From the NCBI RefSeq assembly GCF_020181615.1, contig NZ_CP084029.1, positions 4,360,549-4,424,548 on the forward strand: a stretch of 64,000 nt of DNA, read 5' to 3'. The position numbers and the translations under genes are program-made. Under the pieces are notes generated by a model. It saw only the letters and a list, made by a program, of their open reading frames with translations, did no database searches and had not been told where the DNA came from. Positions within the stretch are counted from its first letter, which is position 1. Each line of letters opens with the position of its first letter. This document shows positions 47,182 through 56,385 of this stretch, piece after piece. The stretch is from [Mycobacterium] crassicus. GTDB taxonomy: Bacteria > Actinomycetota > Actinomycetes > Mycobacteriales > Mycobacteriaceae.

Positions 47182-47808
47182 ATGAGTGAGGCTGTCGAAG
47201 TTCCCGGAAGGCGTCCCGCGGTACAGCACCGTAGCCAGGTGACGGCTTCCCGTGTGGTCGACGCTGCGCTGGAAATCCTGGCCGAGTCGGGAACGCAGGG
47301 TTTGACGATCGCCGCGGTCAGCAAGCGCTCGGGCGTGTCCAATGGCGCCATCTACCATCGCTTTGCCGATCGTCGCCAGTTGCTGGTCGAAGCTCACGCC
47401 CGGTTCTTGAGCCGCCTGGGCGAATCGAGCGAATATCGGGTGGCGCCGTGGTATTCGACCGCGGACAGGCAGACGTTCGTGGCCGGCTTCGTCGCCATGT
47501 TCCTGGCTGCCATCGCGGACAATCGCGCACTGCTCTTCGCGTTCGTCAGTCTCGGTCGCGATGATCCGGAGATGTGGGCGGCTGGGGTCGTGTGGAGTCG
47601 TTCCTTCGCGCGAGACTTCAGCGCTGTGCTGACCGGGCGATTCGGGTGCAGTGCTGCCGCCACCGATACCGCGTTCCGAGTGGTGTACTCCTACGCATTC
47701 CTGCCGGCGGTGTTCGGAAATGACGAAATCACCTCGGTGGCAATGGACTCCACCGATCGCGCCGAACATCTGACCACCGCGGTCGAGGCCATCTTGGATC
47801 GTCACTGA
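47182..47808 (+). CDS. TetR/AcrR-family regulator
   Basis: 208 residues. HTH domain residues 15-62: ASRVVDAALEILAESGTQGL, AVSKRSGVSNGAIYHRF. Divergent from the aminotransferase-lactonase-EthD operon across 52 bp, so it is the likely local regulator. TACAGT (47168-47173) lies eight bases upstream of ATG 47182, a possible leaderless arrangement. Ligand unknown. Confidence 0.88.
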   Translation: MSEAVEVPGRRPAVQHRSQVTASRVVDAALEILAESGTQGLTIAAVSKRSGVSNGAIYHRFADRRQLLVEAHARFLSRLGESSEYRVAPWYSTADRQTFVAGFVAMFLAAIADNRALLFAFVSLGRDDPEMWAAGVVWSRSFARDFSAVLTGRFGCSAAATDTAFRVVYSYAFLPAVFGNDEITSVAMDSTDRAEHLTTAVEAILDRH

Positions 47809-47906
47809 CACCCTTCCGGCAAAACAGAGTGCTCGCTCCGATTTCTAGAACACGTTACAACTCGGCGGCGTTTGCGCGCAATACCCGTGCGGGAAGATCA
47901 GGGCCC

Positions 47907-48872
47907 TCACTTCACGGCGAGTGACAAGCCGAAATCGCCTGCGGGGTCGGTCCACCATCGCCGGCGTTGCAGTCCGGCGGCGGCCAATTCCGCGGCCACC
48001 TGCTCGGGCCGGAACTTGCAGGACACCTCGGTCAACATCTCCTCCCCGGCCGCGAAGTCGACCGCCATTCCCAGTTCGCCGATGACGACATGCTGATCGC
48101 TCCGGGCCCGCAACCACATCTCCATGCGCTGCTCGTCGGGGTTCCACCGCGCGACATGCGCGAACGCGTCCAGGTCGAAGTCGGCGTCGAGCTCCCGGTT
48201 CACCACCGCCAGGACGTTGCGATTGAAATCCGCTGTCACCCCGGCCGCGTCGTCGTAGGCGCGCACCAGCCGCCCGGTGTCTTTGACCAGATCGGTGCCC
48301 AGCAGCAGGCTGTCGCCGTCGTGCATCACGGTCGCGAGCGCAGCCAGGAAGTCGGCGCGCGGCCCGGGCGTCAGGTTGCCGATCGTGGAGCCCAGGAACA
48401 CGAACAGTCGGCTGCCCCCGTCGGGGATCTCGGCCAGGTGGTGTTCGAAGTCGCCACAGACAGCCTGCACCCGCACCCCGGGATAGTCCCGGGCGATGAC
48501 CTCCCCCGCCGTCTCCAACACTCCGGCGTCAACGTCGAACGGGATGAACCGGCACAGCAACCCGGCGTCGCGCAGCGCATCCAGCAGCATCCGGGTCTTG
48601 GCCGAGGTGCCGCTGCCCAGCTCGACCAGGGTGTCCGCGCCGGACAGTGACGCCACTTCCGCCGAGCACGAGCGCAGGATCTCCGCCTCGGTGCGGGTCG
48701 GGTAGTACTCGGGCAGCCGGGTGATCCGATCGAACAGCTCACTGCCGACCTCGTCGTAGAACCATTTGGGCGGCAACGATTTCGGCTGCTGTCGAAGCCC
48801 GTGGCGCACGTCGTCGCGCAGTGCGGCACGGGCGGCGTCGTCGGCCAGGTGGTTGGACAGGGATACCGTCAT
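47907..48872 (-). CDS. egtD: L-histidine N-alpha-trimethyltransferase EgtD
   Basis: 321 residues, same as M. tuberculosis Egt[21 protein letters not shown] at the N-terminus and [20 protein letters not shown] (SAM motif) are signature stretches; it trimethylates histidine to hercynine. ATG overlaps the egtC stop by four bases. It is the last egt gene here: the next 98 bp on this strand hold no egtE, and a tetR follows in the opposite direction. Confidence 0.96.
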   Translation of the reverse strand: MTVSLSNHLADDAARAALRDDVRHGLRQQPKSLPPKWFYDEVGSELFDRITRLPEYYPTRTEAEILRSCSAEVASLSGADTLVELGSGTSAKTRMLLDALRDAGLLCRFIPFDVDAGVLETAGEVIARDYPGVRVQAVCGDFEHHLAEIPDGGSRLFVFLGSTIGNLTPGPRADFLAALATVMHDGDSLLLGTDLVKDTGRLVRAYDDAAGVTADFNRNVLAVVNRELDADFDLDAFAHVARWNPDEQRMEMWLRARSDQHVVIGELGMAVDFAAGEEMLTEVSCKFRPEQVAAELAAAGLQRRRWWTDPAGDFGLSLAVK

Positions 48873-49570
48873 CGAGTTCCTTCCAACGCAGTGACACTGA
48901 CCTCGCCGCCGTGGGCGTCGACCAGATGGCGGTCCGGGATATCCACCCAGCGGGGATCGTCGTCGTAGGGCTCGCTGGCCAGTACCACGCCGTCGGCACC
49001 GTGCAGCATGGACAAGCTGTCCCCCCAGGTCGTCGCCAACAGCCGGGAGCCGTTGGCGGCCAATACGTTCAACCGAGCGTTGGGATCGGCGGCACCGAAT
49101 TCGGCGACCAACTCACCGAGTGCCTCCACTCCGCGAGTGAAGATCGAGGCGGCCAGTATTGCGCTGTCACAAACAGATTCCGCCCCAGAACAGGTCGGCA
49201 GCACAGCGGTGTCCACCACACCGTTGTGCGACAACAACCAGTGACCGTCGGTGAACGGCGCGGTGGCAGAAGCCTCGATGGGCATCCCCACGGTGGCCGA
49301 TCGCACCGCGGCCACCACGCAGTGACTGGTCAACACCGGAGCCACCGACGCGAATGAGGCGTCGCCCCACAGCGGCGCCGGACTGCGCCACCGGCGCGGC
49401 ACGGAGCCCTCGGGGAGATCGAAAAACCCCGCCCCCCAACCGTCGGCGTTGAGCAGTCCGTGCTTCTGACGGCGCGGCGCATAGGACTGCACCACCAGGC
49501 CGTGCGGCGGCTCCAGCATCAACTCAGCCAGTGATCGCGGCCTGCCCAGCCATGCCAGGTGTCGGCACAT
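48869..49570 (-). CDS. egtC: Ergothioneine amidohydrolase EgtC
   Basis: 233 residues from ATG 49570. [11 protein letters not shown] puts Cys at position 2, the N-terminal nucleophile of class II glutamine amidotransferases, exposed after Met removal. [25 protein letters not shown] and [13 protein letters not shown] complete the fold. It removes glutamate from gamma-glutamyl-hercynylcysteine sulfoxide. The start overlaps the egtB stop (TGATG). Confidence 0.95.
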   Translation of the reverse strand: MCRHLAWLGRPRSLAELMLEPPHGLVVQSYAPRRQKHGLLNADGWGAGFFDLPEGSVPRRWRSPAPLWGDASFASVAPVLTSHCVVAAVRSATVGMPIEASATAPFTDGHWLLSHNGVVDTAVLPTCSGAESVCDSAILAASIFTRGVEALGELVAEFGAADPNARLNVLAANGSRLLATTWGDSLSMLHGADGVVLASEPYDDDPRWVDIPDRHLVDAHGGEVSVTALEGTR

Positions 49571-50859
49571 CAGGCGTCCCAGGCCAACCGCACGCCGGCG
49601 AAGATCTGTCGCCGGTAGGGGTGATCCCAGTTGCGGAAGCTGGGTCGCAGGATCTCCGGTGCGACCGCCCACGATCCGCCGCGCAACACCCGGTAGTCAC
49701 CGCCGAAGAACGGTTGCGAATAGCGTTGGTAGATCATCGGAGTGAAACCGGGCCACGGTTTCAGCGACGAGCTGGTCCATTCCCAGACATCGCCGAGCAT
49801 CTGTTCGGCGCCGTAGGCCGACGCCCCGCCCGGGTAGGCCCCCACCGGAGCCGGGCGCAGTGCGTCGCCGCCGAGATTCGCCAGCTCAGGCGATGGTTCG
49901 GCGCTGCCCCACGGGTAGCGGCGGCGGGCGCCGGTGTCCGGATCCCACGCACAGGCCTTCTCCCATTCGATCTCGGTGGGCAGCCGGGCGCCCGCCCAGT
50001 TCGCATATGCCTGCGCCTCGAAGTAGCTGACGTGCTGGACCGGTTCGTCGTCGGGCAGGTCCTCACCGCGACCGAAGCGGGTTCGGCTGGTGTGGTCGGG
50101 ACTCCAGAACAGCGGCGCGCTCAGCCCCGCCCCGATGCGGTGTCCCCAGCCGCGTTGCGTCCACCACCGCGCGTCCCGGTATCCGCCGTCGTCGATGAAC
50201 GCCCGCCATTCGCGGTTGGTCACCGGAACCCGGCCTATCCGGAACTCCGCCACCTCGACGCGGTGCGCGGGCCGCTCGTTGTCCAGCGCGAACGGTTCAT
50301 CGGCCGCGTCGACTCCCAGCACGAACTCACCGGCCGGCACCAGCACCGAGGTTCCGGCCAGGCCGGGCCGGACGGTGGGCAGCGACGCCCCCCGCCCCAG
50401 CAACGGTGTGCCGGTGCGCAGGCCCAGTGCCTGCAACATGGTCTCGTCGTGCTGGTGTTCGTGGCTGAGCACCAGCCCGAACGCGAAGCCGTCCCTGAGA
50501 TCGCCGGAGTCATCAGGCAGGGCGTCCAATTCGTCGAGCACCTTGGATCGCACAGTGGCGCAATACTTCCGGGCCTGATCCGGCGCAAGGAGCGGCAGGT
50601 CGACGCGACTGGCCCGCGGGTGGGTGAACGCGTCGTAGAGACCCTCGACGTCCGCCGGCAGCATCCCGGGCCGGGCCGGATCCCCGGCGCGCAGCAGCCA
50701 CAGTTCCTCCTGCTGACCGATATGGGCCAGGTCCCACACCAGTGGGCTCATCAGCGGGTCGTACTGGCGGTGCAGTTCGGCGTCGTCGAAGTCGACGAGC
50801 GCCAGCGTGCGGTCCCGTGCCCGGGTCAGTGCACCCGCCAGCGTCTCGGCGGTCGTCAC
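49570..50859 (-). CDS. egtB: Sulfoxide synthase EgtB
   Basis: 429 residues from GTG 50859. DinB-like N-terminal helical bundle with the iron-binding HEHQHDE motif (about residue 134) plus an earlier histidine in [16 protein letters not shown]-terminal formylglycine-generating-enzyme-like domain with [12 protein letters not shown] and [13 protein letters not shown]. It joins hercynine and gamma-glutamylcysteine with O2. GTGA overlap with egtA. Confidence 0.96.
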   Translation of the reverse strand: MTTAETLAGALTRARDRTLALVDFDDAELHRQYDPLMSPLVWDLAHIGQQEELWLLRAGDPARPGMLPADVEGLYDAFTHPRASRVDLPLLAPDQARKYCATVRSKVLDELDALPDDSGDLRDGFAFGLVLSHEHQHDETMLQALGLRTGTPLLGRGASLPTVRPGLAGTSVLVPAGEFVLGVDAADEPFALDNERPAHRVEVAEFRIGRVPVTNREWRAFIDDGGYRDARWWTQRGWGHRIGAGLSAPLFWSPDHTSRTRFGRGEDLPDDEPVQHVSYFEAQAYANWAGARLPTEIEWEKACAWDPDTGARRRYPWGSAEPSPELANLGGDALRPAPVGAYPGGASAYGAEQMLGDVWEWTSSSLKPWPGFTPMIYQRYSQPFFGGDYRVLRGGSWAVAPEILRPSFRNWDHPYRRQIFAGVRLAWDA

Positions 50860-52139
50860 GACTGCCTCCCCGCCAGCCTTGCCACCGTCTCGGTGACGCC
50901 GGTGGCGGCGACCTCGTCGGCGACGTCGTCGGCCGGACACCGGCCGCGGTCGACCATCTCGACCAGCCGTTCCATCCCGTCACGCAAGGATGCCGGCGCG
51001 TGGTCGGCCACCAGACCCACGCACCGTGCGGCGGCGGCGTGCAGGCGCGGGTCGGCCAGGCCGATCCGCGCCGCGACATCCCAGGCGGTCGCCACGGTTT
51101 CGACGGCTTCGGCGGCGCCGTCGGCGGCAGCCGGGTCGTCGAGCAGGGTCGCCAGGGTGAACACGATCGCCGGCCACAGTGCGTCGTCGACGCTGTCGAG
51201 GTAGCGGATCTCCAGCCAGCCGCGCGGGCGCACGGGCGGGAACAGTGTGGTCAGGTGGTAGTCGAGGTCGCCGATGCCGGCCCGGCGGCCGCCCAGCAGC
51301 ACCCGCCCGTCGGCCCAGTCGGCGAACGGCACGTAGCGGCTGACCGGGATCGCCTCCGGGGTGTGCACCAGCATCACCGGCGCCTTCAGCGCGTAACGCG
51401 CCCAGTCGGAGGCCGGGTCAGTGCCGTCCAGGCCCAGCACCGGGCCGCAACGTGCCGAGTCCAACCGGCTCCACACCCGCTGCCGGGTGGACCGCCAGCC
51501 CGAGAACTCACCGCGCAGCAGCGGCGAGTTGGCGGCGATCGCGACCATGGTCGGGCCCAGCGCATGCGCCAGCCGCACCCGGTCCGCCCAGCCGGAACGC
51601 GGGCCGGCATCCAGGTTGAGCTGGACCGACGCCGTGGACGTCATCATCGCCGCACCGGCCGAGCCGGTGTGGCTGGCCGCGAAGAACTGCTCCATGGCCG
51701 CGTAACGCTCGCCGGGGTTGATGCGCTCCGTCGGCCGCAGCGGGTCGGCACCGAGCTGCACCAACCCCAGCCCCGCGTCGGCGAAAGCCGAGCGCAGCAC
51801 CGTCTGATCGGCGGCCATCGCCTCGATCGCGGCGACCGCACCGGCCAGCGGCGGGCTGGACAGTTCCACGGCGCCGCCGGGTTCGACGGTGACCGCACTG
51901 CCGCCCGGCAACACCGGCAACGACTGCAGCACCTCGGTGATCTCGGCCCAACCCGGGCGCCGACGCGGATCAGCCGGGTCGAAACAGTGTGCCTCGATCT
52001 CCAGGCCCACCCGGCCCAGCGGCGTATCGGTGAGACAGCGGTCGGTCAGGTATTCGGCGGCCTCGGCGGCGGACAGTTCCGGCTCCACGAGGCAAGGCTC
52101 ATCGGAGCGGCACCCTCGCGTCGCCCCGGCAAGCGCCAT
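50856..52139 (-). CDS. egtA: Gamma-glutamylcysteine ligase EgtA
   Basis: 427 residues from ATG 52139, chosen for the GGAGGA ribosome binding site; a longer frame to 52190 lacks one. [17 protein letters not shown] start ([16 protein letters not shown]), [16 protein letters not shown] and [14 protein letters not shown] are GCS2-type motifs. First gene of egtABCD; supplies the gamma-Glu-Cys used by EgtB. Confidence 0.94.
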   Translation of the reverse strand: MALAGATRGCRSDEPCLVEPELSAAEAAEYLTDRCLTDTPLGRVGLEIEAHCFDPADPRRRPGWAEITEVLQSLPVLPGGSAVTVEPGGAVELSSPPLAGAVAAIEAMAADQTVLRSAFADAGLGLVQLGADPLRPTERINPGERYAAMEQFFAASHTGSAGAAMMTSTASVQLNLDAGPRSGWADRVRLAHALGPTMVAIAANSPLLRGEFSGWRSTRQRVWSRLDSARCGPVLGLDGTDPASDWARYALKAPVMLVHTPEAIPVSRYVPFADWADGRVLLGGRRAGIGDLDYHLTTLFPPVRPRGWLEIRYLDSVDDALWPAIVFTLATLLDDPAAADGAAEAVETVATAWDVAARIGLADPRLHAAAARCVGLVADHAPASLRDGMERLVEMVDRGRCPADDVADEVAATGVTETVARLAGRQS

Positions 52140-52202
52140 ATTGCTCCTCCGCCTGTCGATCTTCCCGACGCTACCGGAGCCGTCCGACAACCGGACCGGC
52201 GA

Positions 52203-52847
52203 TCATTGGCCGAGAGTGTTCTGCATCGCTCCTGCCAGCACATTTACTGCCGGACCGGCATTACCGGACTGGCAGACCTTGGCCTGCAACAGCACGTTCG
52301 CCCGCAACCTGGTCTGGTTGAAACACCGCCGGTCGGTCTCAGCCTCCTGCTTGGTCCAGGCAGCGTCGGCTGCCGCTGCCGGCCCGCCGTCGAACGTCCA
52401 CACCTGCGTGATGCCGTTCTCCAGATGCATCGCGGTGGTGCGACCCGAACAACCCGCGGTGCGGTCGGCGACCCGATGGAACGCCGCGGCGGCAGCGTCG
52501 TTGGTGGCGAACACCCCGATCGCCTGCTTGACGAAGTGCCGCTGGTCGTTGGCCGACGTCTGGGTGACAGCGCTGTTGAACGACGCCAGGTCGGGATCGT
52601 TGTAGACCTCAGGCAGGCCGATGTCGGCCCAGTTGTTGCAGGCGGGGTCGTCGACCCAGAAGGCCTGGAACGGCGCACCGGACACCGATTCCCAACCCAT
52701 CGGGGCACCGACGATGTTGCCGACCGATCCCTTCGGCAGCACCGCGTAGGACACCACACCCGGTTCCGACGGCCCTGCCGCGACCACCGGGGCGGCCATG
52801 AGCGCCATACCCAGGCCGCCCGCCACCAGCACCGCCGTGGCCCGCAC
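52203..52847 (-). CDS. Exported PknH-sensor-like protein (Rv3705c-like)
   Basis: 214 residues. Signal peptide AVLVAGGLGMALMAAPVVAA (no lipobox Cys). The mature part, with VDDPACNNWADIG, NDQRHFVKQAIGVFAT, RTAGCSGRTTAMH, WTKQEAETDRRCFNQTRLRA and LLQAKVC, has the four cysteines and pattern of PknH-type extracytoplasmic sensor domains. One base after the ohr stop, same strand: likely cotranscribed with ohr and katA. Confidence 0.82.
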   Translation of the reverse strand: MRATAVLVAGGLGMALMAAPVVAAGPSEPGVVSYAVLPKGSVGNIVGAPMGWESVSGAPFQAFWVDDPACNNWADIGLPEVYNDPDLASFNSAVTQTSANDQRHFVKQAIGVFATNDAAAAAFHRVADRTAGCSGRTTAMHLENGITQVWTFDGGPAAAADAAWTKQEAETDRRCFNQTRLRANVLLQAKVCQSGNAGPAVNVLAGAMQNTLGQ

Positions 52848-52848
52848 G

Positions 52849-53280
52849 CTAGACCTTCGCCACGACGGCGAACTCCACGTTGCCGCGGGTGGCCCGCGAG
52901 TACGGGCACACCTCGTGGGCCTCGGCCATCAGATCCTCGGCCACCGCCTGCGACACCCCCGGCAGGTAGCCGGTGATGGTGCCGGTCAGGCCGAACTGCT
53001 CGGTGGCGACGTCCTTGCCCAGGGCGGCCTCGACGGTCACGTCGGTGGCGTCGTCCAGTGCGACGGCGGAGCGGCGCGCCACCAGTCGCAGGGCGCCGAG
53101 GAAACAGGCGGCGTAACCCGCGGAGAACAGCTCCTCGGGGTTGGTGCCGTCACCGGTGCCACCCAGCTCGCGCGGCGGGCGGGTGTCCATGTCGATCCGG
53201 CCGGTCGCCGAGCGCACATGCCCGTCCCGGCCGCCACCGGTCGCAGTGGACTCGGCGGCGAAAACCACTTTGATGGCCAT
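52849..53280 (-). CDS. ohr: Ohr-type organic hydroperoxide resistance protein (OsmC family)
   Basis: 143 residues from ATG 53280 (another ATG at 53292 adds MIEP). Two redox cysteines: GYAACFLGAL and HEVCPYSRATRGN; the latter is the Ohr signature, and GGTGDGTNPEELFSAG precedes the first. Thiol peroxidase reducing organic and fatty-acid hydroperoxides, recycled by lipoylated proteins. No ohrR-like MarR gene is adjacent. Confidence 0.93.
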   Translation of the reverse strand: MAIKVVFAAESTATGGGRDGHVRSATGRIDMDTRPPRELGGTGDGTNPEELFSAGYAACFLGALRLVARRSAVALDDATDVTVEAALGKDVATEQFGLTGTITGYLPGVSQAVAEDLMAEAHEVCPYSRATRGNVEFAVVAKV

Positions 53281-53313
53281 GGGCTCGATCATGCCAGTTC
53301 AGCAGGCCCGGAG

Positions 53314-54762
53314 TCAGGCGAGGTTGGCCCGCACCCCGGACTCCACCGCGCGGCCCAGATCGGGGTCGACGTTGTGCCAGTACTCGAACACCCGGGACAG
53401 CACCGGTTCGCGCACTCCGTCCGAGACATGCCCAATGATGTTGGCAACCAGACGTTCCCGTTGAGCGTCGTCGAAGACATCGCGGAACAGTGCACCGGCC
53501 TGGCCGAAGTCGTCGTCGGCCGTGCGCAGCGTGTAGGCCGCCCGCACCATGTCCCCGTCGGCATGCCAACGCACCTCGGCCGCGCGTGCCGGGTCGGCGA
53601 TCGGCCCACCGACCGAGTTCGGCGCGTACACCGGATCGGACGCCAGACGAACCCGCATGGCGCCGTCCTTGGAGTAGGTGTGCACGTCGTTCTTCGGCGC
53701 GTTGACCGGCAACTGGTTGTAGTTGGTCCCGATCCGGGCACGGTGTGCGTCGGCATAGGAGAACCCGCGGGCCAACAGCATCTTGTCCGGGCTCAGGCCG
53801 GTGCCGGGCACGGTGTTGCTGGGCTCGAACGCCGCCTGCTCGATCTGGGCGTGGTAGTCGGTGACGTTGCGGTCCAAGGTGAATCGCCCGACGTCGATCA
53901 GCGGGTAGTCGGCGTGCGGCCAGACCTTGGTGAGGTCGAACGGGTTGAGTCGGTAGGTCTTGGCGTCCTCGAACGACATGATCTGCACCTTGACCGCCCA
54001 GCTCGGGTACTCGCCACGCTCGATGGCCTGGTACAGGTCGCGCTGGTGGTAGTCGCCGTCGGTGCCGGCCAGCCGGTCCCCCTCGGCCTGGGACAGGTGC
54101 TCGACGCCCTGGTCGCTGATGAAGTGGTACTTGACCCAAGAGATTTCGCCGGCGGCGTTGATCCAGCTGTAGGTGTGGCTGCCATAGCCGTTCATGTGCC
54201 GCCAGGATTTCGGCAGACCCCGGTCCCCCATCAGGTAGGTCACCTGGTGCGCCGACTCCGGGGTGAGCGACCAGAAGTCCCATTGCATGTGGTGATCGCG
54301 CAGATTGCTTGCCACCAGGCGCTTTTGCGAACGGATGAAGTGCTGGAACTTCATCGGGTCTCGGAAGAAGAAGACCGGGGTGTTGTTGCCGACGATGTCG
54401 AAGTTGCCCTCGGTCGTATAGAACTTGAGCGCGAAGCCGCGGACATCGCGCCAGGTGTCGGGGCTGCCGCGTTCCCCGGCGACGGTGGAGAACCGGGCCA
54501 GCATCTCGGTTTCGGCTCCCTGCGCGAACACCGCTGCCCGGGTGTAGGCGCTGACGTCGGCCGTCACCTCCAGACGCCCGAATGCCCCGCCGCCCTTGGC
54601 GTGCGGTTGACGTTCCGGGGTGCGCTCGCGGTTGAACATCGCCATCTGCTCGAGCAGGTAGTGGTCCTGCAGCAGGATCGGGCCGTCCGGGCCGACCGTC
54701 AGCGCGTCGGAGTCGCTCGGGGCCGGGGCGCCGGCCTCAGTGGTGGTGTGGTGCTCGGTCAT
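53314..54762 (-). CDS. Monofunctional heme catalase
   Basis: 482 residues from ATG 54762 with GGAGG upstream. Distal His in [13 protein letters not shown] (about residue 57), distal Asn in [15 protein letters not shown], proximal heme Tyr in [18 protein letters not shown] (about 340). Small-subunit (clade 3-like) length. It dismutates H2O2 in the cytoplasm and heads the kat-ohr-Rv3705c-like operon (33 bp to ohr). M. tuberculosis lacks a catalase at this locus. Confidence 0.95.
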   Translation of the reverse strand: MTEHHTTTEAGAPAPSDSDALTVGPDGPILLQDHYLLEQMAMFNRERTPERQPHAKGGGAFGRLEVTADVSAYTRAAVFAQGAETEMLARFSTVAGERGSPDTWRDVRGFALKFYTTEGNFDIVGNNTPVFFFRDPMKFQHFIRSQKRLVASNLRDHHMQWDFWSLTPESAHQVTYLMGDRGLPKSWRHMNGYGSHTYSWINAAGEISWVKYHFISDQGVEHLSQAEGDRLAGTDGDYHQRDLYQAIERGEYPSWAVKVQIMSFEDAKTYRLNPFDLTKVWPHADYPLIDVGRFTLDRNVTDYHAQIEQAAFEPSNTVPGTGLSPDKMLLARGFSYADAHRARIGTNYNQLPVNAPKNDVHTYSKDGAMRVRLASDPVYAPNSVGGPIADPARAAEVRWHADGDMVRAAYTLRTADDDFGQAGALFRDVFDDAQRERLVANIIGHVSDGVREPVLSRVFEYWHNVDPDLGRAVESGVRANLA

Positions 54763-54851
54763 CGGTCTGTCTCCTCCTCGGTGGGTAAGCACAACCGGCG
54801 GGGCCCCGAGTCCCGGTGGGAGTTCGGGGGTTCTCACCCGCTCCGGCCCGG

Positions 54852-55256
54852 CTAGCGGTGCGGTGGAGCCATTGGTGGGGTCATTGGTGGGTGCATTGGT
54901 GGGTGCATTGGTGGGGCCATCGGCGGGTGCGGCGGCGGTCCACCCGGGCCACCCGGCCCGTTACCCGGACCTGCCGGGCCGAAGCCGGGCCAACCCGGGA
55001 AGTTGCCCGGGCCGGGGCTCCCGTAACCCGGGAACATCGGCGAGGGACCGTGATGCATCATGCACGGCCCGTGATGGTGGCCCCGCCAACCACCGTCGGC
55101 CAGGTAGGCGCCCCCGCAGGCGATCACCGCGGCGACGAAGACCGTCCCGGCGACGATCACCACCCACGCGGCGACCTGGTACAGCCGATTCGGCTTGGCC
55201 GGCGGGGCAGGCGGCGGCGGTACTGGTGGTGGGCTGGGCTCTGACGACTCGGTCAT
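54852..55256 (-). CDS. His/Met/Pro-rich membrane protein, paralogue A (Rv3706c-like)
   Basis: 134 residues. Pro-rich N-terminus ([18 protein letters not shown]), one helix ([20 protein letters not shown]), then [16 protein letters not shown] and a tail of repeated PPMHPPM. The CMMHH cluster and Met/His repeats suggest metal binding outside the membrane (inference). The DNA of the tail has 12-bp tandem units at 54870-54925. Paralogue of the next gene. Confidence 0.8.
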   Translation of the reverse strand: MTESSEPSPPPVPPPPAPPAKPNRLYQVAAWVVIVAGTVFVAAVIACGGAYLADGGWRGHHHGPCMMHHGPSPMFPGYGSPGPGNFPGWPGFGPAGPGNGPGGPGGPPPHPPMAPPMHPPMHPPMTPPMAPPHR

Positions 55257-55283
55257 ACCGCCCCATCATGCCGGAGAACGACG

Positions 55284-55319
55284 CCGGCCGCCGCTCCTTC
55301 GGGAGGGGGCGACGGCCGG
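55284..55319 (-). terminator. Hairpin between the two paralogues
   Basis: CCGGCCG (55284-55290) pairs with CGGCCGG (55313-55319). It lies 20 bp beyond the stop of paralogue B on its own strand; no T-run, so a tailless terminator or simple stem. Confidence 0.45.
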
Positions 55320-55338
55320 GTGTTCGTGGCCGGGCTGG

Positions 55339-55665
55339 TTAGCGGCCCGGCGCGGGTGCCGGAGGCTTGGTCACCGACGGCGGAAGTTCGCCCGGTCCCT
55401 CACCTTCGGGGCCCTGCATCATCGGACCCGGCCCCCGGTGCGGACCCTTGTGGAACATCGCGCCATGGTGATGTCCGTGGTGGCAGTGGTGGCCGCGCAT
55501 GCCGCCGCTGGCCCAGACACCGGCGAAGAAGATCGACGACACGATGAAGACGATCCCGGCGACGATGGCGACCCAGGCGGCCAGTCGGTATACCCAGTAC
55601 GGCTTGGGCCCCGACGGAGCCGGCGGCGCCGCGGGTGCAGGTGTGGGTTGCGGTGTTTCGCTCAT
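55339..55665 (-). CDS. His/Met/Pro-rich membrane protein, paralogue B (Rv3706c-like)
   Basis: 108 residues from ATG 55665, close to the 106 I recall for Rv3706c. Same plan as paralogue A: Pro-rich start, PYWVYRLAAWVAIVAGIVFI helix, then GMRGHHCHHGHHHGAMFHKG, and a Pro-rich end without Met repeats. Shared A-W-V-x-I-V-A-G core shows tandem duplication. Longer in-frame ATG 55719 gives an unconvincing N-terminus. Confidence 0.8.
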   Translation of the reverse strand: MSETPQPTPAPAAPPAPSGPKPYWVYRLAAWVAIVAGIVFIVSSIFFAGVWASGGMRGHHCHHGHHHGAMFHKGPHRGPGPMMQGPEGEGPGELPPSVTKPPAPAPGR

Positions 55666-55823
55666 GCTAGGCATCATGCTCGGCCAAACACCTGGCACCG
55701 CTAGGTGCCGGCTATGCATCAGCTATGAGCGTCGGGCCAAACCGGCTGAATCCCAGCAGTCACCGTCATCACACGTCACGGGTGGTTCGACGTCGACGCG
55801 CGCGCCACGGGCGAGCTTCAAGT

Positions 55824-56303
55824 TCACCACGGCTGGAACAGGTGACGAGATACCCACAGGACGAGGAACGCGGACATGCACCCGATGCACAGCAGATGGT
55901 CCCGGCAGATGGACCGGGCCAGGCGGGTCTGTTCGGCCGCACTGCCCGAGCGGTTGCCGAGCCGAACCGCGCTCGGAACCGTATGCAGCAACGCCAACAG
56001 GATCGTGGGGACGGTGAGTGCGACCGAGCTCATTATCAGCCAACTGGGATCATGCCCGCCGGTGGCACGGAAAGCCAAGGAGCCCAACAGTATTAACATC
56101 ACCAATGCGATCAGATGCCCCATCGGCCGCGAGGTGGTCGTCGCTCGGTGGTAGTAGCCGGCGATGGAAGCCAGGACCGGTTCGGGCAGTTCAGCACCGG
56201 CGCCACGGTGGGCGAGAATCTGAACATCGAAGATGAGATCCATCCACAGGACGGCAAGTAGGAACCCGCCGCAGGCGGTCAGCAACGGTTGCGTCACGCT
56301 CAC
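55824..56303 (-). CDS. Four-helix membrane protein, unknown
   Basis: 159 residues. Helices: TACGGFLLAVLWMDLIFDVQ, HLIALVMLILLGSLAFRATG, IMSSVALTVPTILLALLHTV and LCIGCMSAFLVLWV. I do not recognise a named family; the WMDLIFDVQ and short loops recall small integral membrane proteins of actinobacteria. GTG 56303 has GGAG five bases upstream and is preferred over ATG 56342. Isolated between the paralogue pair and the DUF4185 gene, same strand. Confidence 0.75.
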   Translation of the reverse strand: MSVTQPLLTACGGFLLAVLWMDLIFDVQILAHRGAGAELPEPVLASIAGYYHRATTTSRPMGHLIALVMLILLGSLAFRATGGHDPSWLIMSSVALTVPTILLALLHTVPSAVRLGNRSGSAAEQTRLARSICRDHLLCIGCMSAFLVLWVSRHLFQPW

Positions 56304-56385
56304 CGCAGCTCCATCCGGTGACCGTACCAGCGTCGATCGCAACCGGGCCGCGGCTCCAGTGCAGCCAGCAGTTGCTCGGCAGAAA

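Noticed and set aside
49531..52976. Long plus-strand frames opposite egtB, egtA and the Rv3705c-like gene
   Set aside because: All overlap complete egt genes; no start with ribosome binding site and no recognisable domain.
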